Of a stretch of 26,042 bases of DNA, positions 20,224 through 26,042 are shown piece after piece. Below the pieces are notes generated by a model, which made no database searches, had not been told where the DNA came from, and saw only the letters and a program-made list of their open reading frames with translations. Source of the stretch: a virus; the IMG/VR virus record IMGVR_UViG_3300032083_000654, positions 1 to 26,042 of that record. The stretch is one strand, 5' to 3'. Both the position numbers and the translations under genes were made by a program. Position 1 is the stretch's first letter. Every line of letters starts with the position of its first letter.

Positions 20224-20399
20224 AGAACGACCCAGAACTTCATAATATGTTTGGGTTAGCCGAAAAACTGCATAAGACTGTTTCAGAAATCTTGCAAATG
20301 TCAGTAACGGAGTTTAATATGTGGATGGCATATTATAAGTTACAAACCGAAGAACAAGAACGACAACACAGATTGATGAAAGCTAGACGTGGCAACTAA
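19873..20399 (+). CDS. Tail assembly chaperone, -1 frameshift product (gpGT-like)
   Basis: Joining 19873-20220 to 20220-20399 by a -1 shift gives a 175-residue fusion. The shifted frame reads LKNDPELHNMFGLAEKLHKT, then a segment with MSVTEFNMWMAYYKLQTEEQ, and ends at TAA 20397-20399. The MWMAYYKLQ signature is characteristic of the T part of G/GT-type chaperones. The T frame has no start codon at its beginning, so it can only be reached by frameshift. It overlaps the tape-measure start by 11 bases. Confidence 0.85.
20214..20256 (+). promoter_or_regulatory. -1 programmed frameshift site: A AAA AAC plus hairpin
   Basis: The heptamer A AAA AAC (20214-20220) is in phase for a -1 slip, followed by stop TAA. 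Nine bases on, a hairpin can form: ACCCA (20230-20234) with TGGGT (20252-20256), one bulged G, then AAC (20236-20238) with GTT (20249-20251). Spacing is right for a stimulatory structure. Confidence 0.85.
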
Positions 20400-22605
20400 A
20401 CAAGTAAATATAGACATATTAGCCAAAGATAAGACCAGAATGGCTATGCAATCAGCAACTAAAGGTGTTGATAAATTAAAGGGTGCTGTATTTAACTTAA
20501 GAAATGCTTTTTTAGGTTTGGGTGCAGGATTAGTTGCCAAAAGTTTCCTTGATACAGCAAAAGAAATAGAAAACCTAAGAGTAAGGTTTAGATTTTTATT
20601 TAAAGATGCCCAAGAAGGTGAAAAGGCCTTTAAAGGGCTAGTTAAATTCGCAGGTGATGTTCCTTTTGCATTAGCTGAAATACAAAGGGGTGCAGGTAAC
20701 CTAGCAGTTGTTTCTAAAAATGCTCAAGAATTAAATGAATTGTTAGCCATAACTGGTGATATAGCTACAGTTGCAGGATTAGATTTTCAAAGTACAGCAG
20801 AACAATTACAAAGAGTTTTTTCTGGTGGTATAGCTGCTGCTGACCGATTTAGGGACTTAGGTGTTAGAGATATGTTGGGTTTCCAAGCAGGTGTCCAATA
20901 TAGTGCGGAACAATCAAGAGAACATATTTTAAGAGCATTTAGAGATGGAACAACCAATGTAAAGGGTGCTAGTTCAGTTATGGCTACAACCTTTTCTGGT
21001 GTTATGTCTATGATAGGTGATAAGTTTTTACAATTTAAAATAGCTGTTATGGATTCAGCACCTTTCGATTTTATCAAAGCAGGTGCAATGCTATTAGAAA
21101 AAGAACTTTCTAAAAATTTTGGTAGTATTGAAAAGTTTGGCGAGGAGATGGGTAAAGCCTTAGTCGAAGCTTTTAAATCTGTTTTAATGTTTGGTGCGAA
21201 AACCTTAGATTTTTTTGAGCCATTTTTTAAATTTATGAAGAAATCAATTATAAATTTAATTGAGTTTGCCCAAGGGATACCAGCACCTTTTGATACATTA
21301 GGTGTAATTGGTTTTTTAATGCTTGGTGGCAAAGGTAAGGCACTTATATTTATAATAGGTGGCTTTATAGATACTATACGCTCTGGTTTAGCCAGTATTA
21401 TTGATGGTATAGCTGATGTTCAAGAATCATTAAATAAAATTAAATGGGGTAGAAGCGAAGAAAAAATAAAGGCAGTTGATGACCAAGTTAAAGAAATGCG
21501 TAAATCTGTTGAACGATTAAAAACACCTTTAGCTGATGTTGATGATAAATTTGGTGACATAAATGAAAAAAATACTTTTGAAAAATTAAAGAAAAGTACT
21601 GATATTGCGTTTCAAAGCGGTACAAAATATCAAGATTTACTTAAAGGTATATTCCAAGATACAGAAGCCCTCATACACCAAAACAAACAAGTAAAAGAAA
21701 TTAAACCGCCACAACTTACTGGAACAGAAACGGGCATTAAGGGTCAAGATATTCTGCAACAAGGAATGGGTGGTCAAGAGCTTTTAGATGCTGAAATGAC
21801 AGCTAAAGCAGGCATTATAGATATGGCTTATACTGAGTTGGCTGTTGCACAACAAATGGCAGAAGAAAGGGAAAAGAAACTTGAATCTTTAAATAAAGAA
21901 AATAGTGCCATTGAAAATTTAAAAGTTAGATATGCGGAGTTTTTTGAAAGTTTTAATGCAGGTAAAGAAGTTGGCAATGCTTTATTTGATTCAATGATGG
22001 GTGTAACAAGAGCAATAGGTGATGCTGTTTCGCAAGCATTAGTTTTTGGTAAAAGTTTTAAAGATGCTTTTGGAAATGCGGCGAGACAAGTTGTTGGTCA
22101 ATTAGTTTCTGCATTAGTGCAAATCGGTGTTAAAATGTTAATAAATGCAACAATAGGAAAAGCATTGCAAGCTTCGTCAACTGCAAGCTCAGTAATAATG
22201 GCGAATACTATTGCAGGTGCTTATGCTACCCCTGCCGCACTTGTATCTTTGGCAACCGCAGGAACAAATGCGATACCCGCAATGGCAGGAATAGGTTCAA
22301 CAGTACTTTTATCTAATGCTTTAGCCTCTTTGGGTATAAGTGGACGTAAGCTTGGTGGTAGAATGAACCAAGACCAACCTTATTTAGTTGGAGAAGCAGG
22401 ACCAGAGTTAGTTGTACCAGATAGAGCTTCTAATGTTGTTCCTAATGGTCAGCTAGGTGGAATGGGCAAACAAGTTAATGTTAATTTTAATATAACCACA
22501 GTAGATGCTACTGGGTTTAGTGAATTATTAGTTAATAGCAGGGCAACTATTGTTAATGTTATTAATCAAGCCTTAAATGAAAAAGGGAAAGAGGTGCTTG
22601 TCTAA
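20389..22605 (+). CDS. Tape measure protein
   Basis: A 738-residue protein, the largest complete gene here, directly after the chaperone. It sets tail length and is threaded in the tube. Start is a GTG at 20389 inside the end of the T frame. Helical and coiled segments dominate, with hydrophobic stretches near residues 300-320 (VIGFLMLGGKGKALIFIIGG) and about 565-650 (INATIGKALQ, A/S/T-rich), as in tape measures that help DNA cross the membrane. FSGGIAAADRFRDLGVRDML is typical of the tape-measure core. At about 0.15 nm per residue the tail would be about 110 nm, an estimate. The C-terminus has GEAGPELVVPDRASNV, a common tape-measure end. Confidence 0.92.
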   Translation: MATKQVNIDILAKDKTRMAMQSATKGVDKLKGAVFNLRNAFLGLGAGLVAKSFLDTAKEIENLRVRFRFLFKDAQEGEKAFKGLVKFAGDVPFALAEIQRGAGNLAVVSKNAQELNELLAITGDIATVAGLDFQSTAEQLQRVFSGGIAAADRFRDLGVRDMLGFQAGVQYSAEQSREHILRAFRDGTTNVKGASSVMATTFSGVMSMIGDKFLQFKIAVMDSAPFDFIKAGAMLLEKELSKNFGSIEKFGEEMGKALVEAFKSVLMFGAKTLDFFEPFFKFMKKSIINLIEFAQGIPAPFDTLGVIGFLMLGGKGKALIFIIGGFIDTIRSGLASIIDGIADVQESLNKIKWGRSEEKIKAVDDQVKEMRKSVERLKTPLADVDDKFGDINEKNTFEKLKKSTDIAFQSGTKYQDLLKGIFQDTEALIHQNKQVKEIKPPQLTGTETGIKGQDILQQGMGGQELLDAEMTAKAGIIDMAYTELAVAQQMAEEREKKLESLNKENSAIENLKVRYAEFFESFNAGKEVGNALFDSMMGVTRAIGDAVSQALVFGKSFKDAFGNAARQVVGQLVSALVQIGVKMLINATIGKALQASSTASSVIMANTIAGAYATPAALVSLATAGTNAIPAMAGIGSTVLLSNALASLGISGRKLGGRMNQDQPYLVGEAGPELVVPDRASNVVPNGQLGGMGKQVNVNFNITTVDATGFSELLVNSRATIVNVINQALNEKGKEVLV

Positions 22606-23207
22606 TGCCTGGTCAATTTCCTACAAGTCCAGTTGCTAGAGGTGCTGATATAGGTTCAGACCAAACTACAATAGTAACTAAAACAACATCTGGTAGAATA
22701 CAAACTAGACAGATTGATGGTCAAAAATTTACTATAAAACTAGATTTTGCACCTATGAGAAGAGCTAACTTTGCACCCATAAAAGCGTTTTTAATGAAAC
22801 AAAGGGCAAGATTAAACACTTTTACAGTTATACCACCCATTGTTTCTAATGCCCAGGGAAGTGCTACAGGCGTTATTAGTGTTGATGGTGCTATTACAGC
22901 AGGGGCTACAACTTGCACTATAGACGGCATGACAGTAAGCACTAATGGTATATTAAAGGCAGGAGATTATATAAAGTTTGCTAGTCATGAAAAAGTATAT
23001 ATGGCAGTAGAGGATTTAAACTCAGATGGCACAGGCTCTGGAACATTAACTTTTGAACCACCTTTGAGGGAAGATGTAGCTAATGATATCCAATTAACAT
23101 ATGATAATGTGCCATTTACAGTTAGACTTGCGAGTGATGTTCAAGAATATTCTATAATAACAAATGACCTTTATACATATGAGGTGGATTTAATAGAAAG
23201 TTTATAA
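22605..23207 (+). CDS. Distal tail / minor tail protein
   Basis: A 200-residue beta-rich protein after the tape measure, where distal tail (Dit-like) proteins lie. It begins FPTSPVARGADIGSDQTTIV, has KLDFAPMRRANFAPIKAFL near 45-63, then an inserted beta region (ITAGATTCTIDGM ... KAGDYIKFASHEKVYM) that I recall from tail proteins of this class, and ends VPFTVRLASDVQEYS. It overlaps the tape-measure stop by one base (TAATG). Confidence 0.65.
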   Translation: MPGQFPTSPVARGADIGSDQTTIVTKTTSGRIQTRQIDGQKFTIKLDFAPMRRANFAPIKAFLMKQRARLNTFTVIPPIVSNAQGSATGVISVDGAITAGATTCTIDGMTVSTNGILKAGDYIKFASHEKVYMAVEDLNSDGTGSGTLTFEPPLREDVANDIQLTYDNVPFTVRLASDVQEYSIITNDLYTYEVDLIESL

Positions 23208-23762
23208 ATGGCTAGAACTCTAACCACCGCAGTAAAAAACGAAATAGCAACCGATAGTTTACAGCCTATTAATTTAATTTATATTAATGTTGGCACAGGT
23301 TTAAGGGTTACTGACCATTATAAAGACATTACCTATGATAGTAATACTTATACAGCTTCTTCACTATTTACCAAGCTATCAAGCGTTACTGAGTCCTCAG
23401 AAATACAAGTAAGCAATATAACAGTTACTTTTACAGGTGCTGACCAAACAATAACATCATTATTTCTAAGCAATCCATATTTAGAAAAAGAAGCTGAAAT
23501 ATATAAAGGTTTTATAGATGGAAATGAAGCCCTAATAGCTGACCCATTCTTGTTATTTAAAGGCAGAATAGAATCATTTAGTATTAATGAAAGCCTTGAT
23601 AATTCTAAGGTTAATGTTTCTATTGCATCACATTGGGCTGACTTTAGTAAAGTAGAAGGTAGAAAAACAAATACTGGTTCTCAACAATTACATTTTTCAG
23701 ATGATTTAGGTTTTGAGTTTGCATCACAGACTGTTCAAGATATTAAATGGGGCAGGTCATGA
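23208..23762 (+). CDS. Tail hub-like protein (DUF2163-like or lambda gpL-like)
   Basis: A 184-residue beta-rich protein. LINLIY-like opening (here QPINLIYINVGTGLRVTDHY), YDSNTYTASSLFTKLSSVTESSEIQVSNITVTF and later LLFKGRIESFSINES match the DUF2163-like/gpL-like minor tail family that forms the tail tip ring. It starts directly after the previous stop (TAA-ATG) and ends in an ATGA overlap with the acyltransferase-like gene. Confidence 0.65.
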   Translation: MARTLTTAVKNEIATDSLQPINLIYINVGTGLRVTDHYKDITYDSNTYTASSLFTKLSSVTESSEIQVSNITVTFTGADQTITSLFLSNPYLEKEAEIYKGFIDGNEALIADPFLLFKGRIESFSINESLDNSKVNVSIASHWADFSKVEGRKTNTGSQQLHFSDDLGFEFASQTVQDIKWGRS

Positions 23763-24157
23763 TAGAAGATGTTATTGGGTTATTTAAACAATTTGATAAA
23801 TATCAAAACAAATCTACAAAACAATTAGAGCGATATTTACAGCCCTCAATAGAGCTTAACCAATACAGAATGTTTTATGATGAATATAGCATTGTAGGGT
23901 TTGTTAACTGGGCATATCTGCATAATTTAGTTCAAGAAAGATTTAGGATAACTGGTAAAATTAAACATACTGAATGGAACTCTGGAAATAATTTATGGTT
24001 AATAGATATCTTATCAATTCACAATACTTTTGCTATGATGAGGTGGGTATATAATTATTTTAAAAAAGAATTAAAAATAAATAATTCTATTAACTGGGTT
24101 AGAGTTGATAATGGTGTTTATAGAGTTGGTCAAAAGTTTAAAAGGGATTTTCACTAA
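23759..24157 (+). CDS. HlyC/RtxC-like toxin-activating acyltransferase homologue
   Basis: A 132-residue protein resembling the RTX toxin-activating lysine acyltransferases (HlyC family, GNAT-like), which move fatty acyl groups from acyl-ACP to internal lysines. Matching segments include LNQYRMFYDEYSIVGFVNWA (NQY...D.YPVAYCSWA in HlyC), the TEWNSGNNLWLIDIL strand (EDWTSGDRKWFIDWI), MRWVYNYFKKEL and INWVRVD. The catalytic aspartate is kept (D83), but the N-terminal catalytic histidine of HlyC has no equivalent; only H55, H70 and H88 exist further on. No RTX toxin lies nearby. It stands where lambda-like phages have a tail-tip assembly peptidase, so it may modify a tail protein. ATG 23759 overlaps the previous stop; ATG 23747 is an alternative. 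Confidence 0.75.
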   Translation: MIEDVIGLFKQFDKYQNKSTKQLERYLQPSIELNQYRMFYDEYSIVGFVNWAYLHNLVQERFRITGKIKHTEWNSGNNLWLIDILSIHNTFAMMRWVYNYFKKELKINNSINWVRVDNGVYRVGQKFKRDFH

Positions 24158-26042
24158 TGGGTAGTGTCGTAGATGCTGTTGTAAATGTAGTAAATGACTT
24201 TATTGGTTGGCTAATACCTATTCCAGATGTGCCAGAATTTGGAGCTTCTGAACAAGTTCGTGGTGTATTAATCAACAAACAATCTAATAATGCTCAAATA
24301 CCTGTTGTTTATGGAAGAAGAAAAGTAGGTATTACTCGTGTTTTTGTTGAAAGTTCTGGTTCAGACAACGAGTATTTATATATTGCAGGTGTTGTTTGTG
24401 AGGGAGAAATTGAAGAAATAGAAGAAATATTTATAGATGATAAAAGGGTTATATTTGATGGTGACTTAGACCACGGAGTTACAAGAGAAGTTTCTGAGGG
24501 TGATTTAAATTTCTATAAAAGCAATGCTTCATATATACAAATACAAGCATTTTATGGAACAGATGACCAAGTAGCATCTTCTGTGCTTACTCCCTCAATT
24601 AATTGGACTTCAAACCATAGATTAAGAGGTGTTTGTTATTTAGCTTTAAGACTAAAATGGAATCAAGATATATTTAGTTCTATTCCAGATATAAAGGTTA
24701 TTTTAAAGGGCAAAAAGGTTTATGACCCTAGAGATACAACAACCAAATATTCACAAAATTCTGCTTTAGTTTTATTGGATTATTTAAGAAATACAAGATA
24801 TGGCAAAGGTTTACCAGACGATGCTTTTGAAGCTAACTTTGCATCTTTCCAAACTTCGGCTAATGAAGCTGATACATTAATAGTTCCAAGAACAGAGGTG
24901 GTAACACCAGTTGCAGGAATAACTAAACAAGACTTTAATGGTTATTATAATGATAAAACAACTTTCTTTTTAAATAGGTCATTTAGTAGCACAGATAAAA
25001 TTACATCAATAAATGGCGTTGGAACTGGTCAATATAGTTCAGATAGATATTTTGGTTATATAAATGCACCATCTACAGAAACTTTTGAATTTCAAACAAG
25101 TTCAGATGATGCTAGTCATGTTTATATTGGCGATAATGCTCAAACAGCAGATAATTTAATTAAAGAAATCGAAGCTGATAGAACTGCTAAATTAATAGTT
25201 AATAATGGTGGTTACCACGCTAATACCACAAGGTCTGGAAGTAAGGCATTAACTAGTGGTGGTGTATATCCTATAGTTATTTATTTTGGTAATGCGTCAG
25301 GTCCAGGAAGTTTAACTTTCAGATGGCGTGTAAGTGGTGGGGTTTATTCTACAGACTTATCAGCTATTTTTTCAAATGGTGAATATGCAACAGACGAAGT
25401 ACCTGCAATTATTAAGTTTGAAACAAATGCTGTATTAGATACAGACCAAAAAGTATTAGAGAACGTCAAAAAGCTATTAAATCCTATGAGTGCTTTATTT
25501 ACCTATAATAATGGGGTTTATAAAGTTAAAATAGAGGGTACTGGTTCAGCTCTTAAAACAATAACAGCAGACAACGTTGTAGGGGGTGCAAAAGTATTAG
25601 GTGAAAGAAAAAACAAAAAATATAATCGAGTTATAGGAACTTATGTAAATCCTTTTAAAAATTACCAAAATGATACAGTAAGTTTTCCTCCTGCTGATGA
25701 TAGTAACGTAGAAACGGCTTTTAAGCACGCTACAATGCTTGCAGAGGACAATAACACATTATTAGAGGGAAATTTCCAATTTCCTAACGTAACTAACACA
25801 TATAACGCTGAAGCCCTATGTGAGATTATATTAAGGCGTTCCAGAAACCAATTACAAATACAGCTAACATTAACCTCAGAATTTTTAGAATTAGAAATAG
25901 GCGATATTGTGGCTATTACTTATCCTACTGGAGGGTTTAATGCAAAGCCATTTAGGGTTTTAGGTTTAACAATTAATGAAGATTTGACAGTAAATGTCCA
26001 GTTATTCGAACACCAAGATAATTTTTATACATTTAATGAAAA
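24157..26042 (+). CDS. Tail tip / host specificity protein (lambda gpJ-like), 3' truncated by window
   Basis: Open from ATG 24157 to the window edge, 628 residues visible, no stop. An N-terminal VVNDFIGWLIPIP precedes the hub region typical of gpJ-like proteins: RGVLINKQSNNAQIPVVYG, YLYIAGVVCEGEIEEIEEIFID and later LLDYLRNTRYGKGLPDDAF. From about residue 270 to 400 an inserted beta domain looks like PA14: RYFGYINAPSTETFEFQ, SSDDASHVYIGD and YPIVIYFGNASGPGSLTFRW. The hub then resumes (PAIIKFETNAVLDTDQKVLE, IGDIVAITYP). The protein forms the central tip that contacts the receptor. Start ATG is in a TAATG junction with the acyltransferase-like gene. Confidence 0.85.
   Translation, partial: MGSVVDAVVNVVNDFIGWLIPIPDVPEFGASEQVRGVLINKQSNNAQIPVVYGRRKVGITRVFVESSGSDNEYLYIAGVVCEGEIEEIEEIFIDDKRVIFDGDLDHGVTREVSEGDLNFYKSNASYIQIQAFYGTDDQVASSVLTPSINWTSNHRLRGVCYLALRLKWNQDIFSSIPDIKVILKGKKVYDPRDTTTKYSQNSALVLLDYLRNTRYGKGLPDDAFEANFASFQTSANEADTLIVPRTEVVTPVAGITKQDFNGYYNDKTTFFLNRSFSSTDKITSINGVGTGQYSSDRYFGYINAPSTETFEFQTSSDDASHVYIGDNAQTADNLIKEIEADRTAKLIVNNGGYHANTTRSGSKALTSGGVYPIVIYFGNASGPGSLTFRWRVSGGVYSTDLSAIFSNGEYATDEVPAIIKFETNAVLDTDQKVLENVKKLLNPMSALFTYNNGVYKVKIEGTGSALKTITADNVVGGAKVLGERKNKKYNRVIGTYVNPFKNYQNDTVSFPPADDSNVETAFKHATMLAEDNNTLLEGNFQFPNVTNTYNAEALCEIILRRSRNQLQIQLTLTSEFLELEIGDIVAITYPTGGFNAKPFRVLGLTINEDLTVNVQLFEHQDNFYTFNE

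Noticed and set aside
20787-21332. Minus-strand ORF of 181 codons inside the tape measure gene
   Set aside because: It is a complementary-frame shadow; the plus-strand tape measure is well supported and the antisense product is low-complexity Ser/Pro/Lys with no recognisable motif.
23759-24157. The acyltransferase-like gene as part of an RTX toxin system carried for the host
   Set aside because: No RTX repeats, toxin or type I secretion gene is present, and the gene is locked into the tail operon by overlapping start and stop codons.
1-26042. tRNA genes, CRISPR arrays, insertion sequences or integrase/attachment sites
   Set aside because: I saw no cloverleaf-like sequence, regularly spaced repeats, transposase or recombinase in the window; a formal tRNA scan could still find a weak one.

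Overview
The window is a contiguous stretch of a visibly AT-rich, double-stranded DNA tailed-phage genome. Gene order (small/large terminase, portal, head, connector, tail tube, frameshifted tail chaperone, tape measure, tail tip) and a long tape-measure gene point to a siphovirus. The AT-rich composition, very tight packing (ATGA, TAATG and TGATG junctions) and small-gene repertoire resemble phages of AT-rich marine bacteria such as SAR11-like Alphaproteobacteria. That host assignment is inference; nothing in the window names the host.

Layout. 1-383: the tail end of an upstream gene, then three small, overlapping, lysine/arginine-rich ORFs on the + strand. 380-760: a VRR-NUC nuclease, the only convincing minus-strand gene. 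761-960: a control region with inverted repeats, A-tracts and a good sigma70-type promoter. 961-6800: an early-type operon of small proteins, including a terminated first gene, a transmembrane peptide, a zinc ribbon, a lipoprotein, a probable ssDNA-binding protein, an HNH endonuclease, a HTH protein, a PD-(D/E)XK exonuclease and a DUF1376 replication-initiation-like protein. 6809-11084: seven abutting or overlapping genes, ParB-like, DpdA-like transglycosylase, QueC, FolE, QueD, a phosphoribosyltransferase and QueE. 11124-18417: packaging and head genes with a strong terminator just after the major capsid gene. 18414-26042: neck and tail genes, with a tail-tip protein running off the right edge.

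The most striking system is the 6809-11084 operon. FolE turns GTP into dihydroneopterin triphosphate, QueD makes 6-carboxytetrahydropterin, QueE makes 7-carboxy-7-deazaguanine and QueC makes preQ0 (7-cyano-7-deazaguanine). The DpdA-like protein would then exchange guanine in DNA for preQ0. No QueF or amidotransferase is seen, so a preQ0-type DNA modification is the simplest prediction, probably giving resistance to host restriction. A ParB-like protein and a PRPP-dependent phosphoribosyltransferase are built into the same operon and are not explained by the standard pathway.

Other points of note: an HlyC/RtxC-like acyltransferase gene sits directly before the tail-tip gene; the tail chaperone carries a classic A AAA AAC -1 frameshift site with a well-placed hairpin; and the DUF1376 gene contains 12-bp tandem repeats running into a G-quadruplex-forming C4TA repeat, possibly an origin inside the initiator gene.
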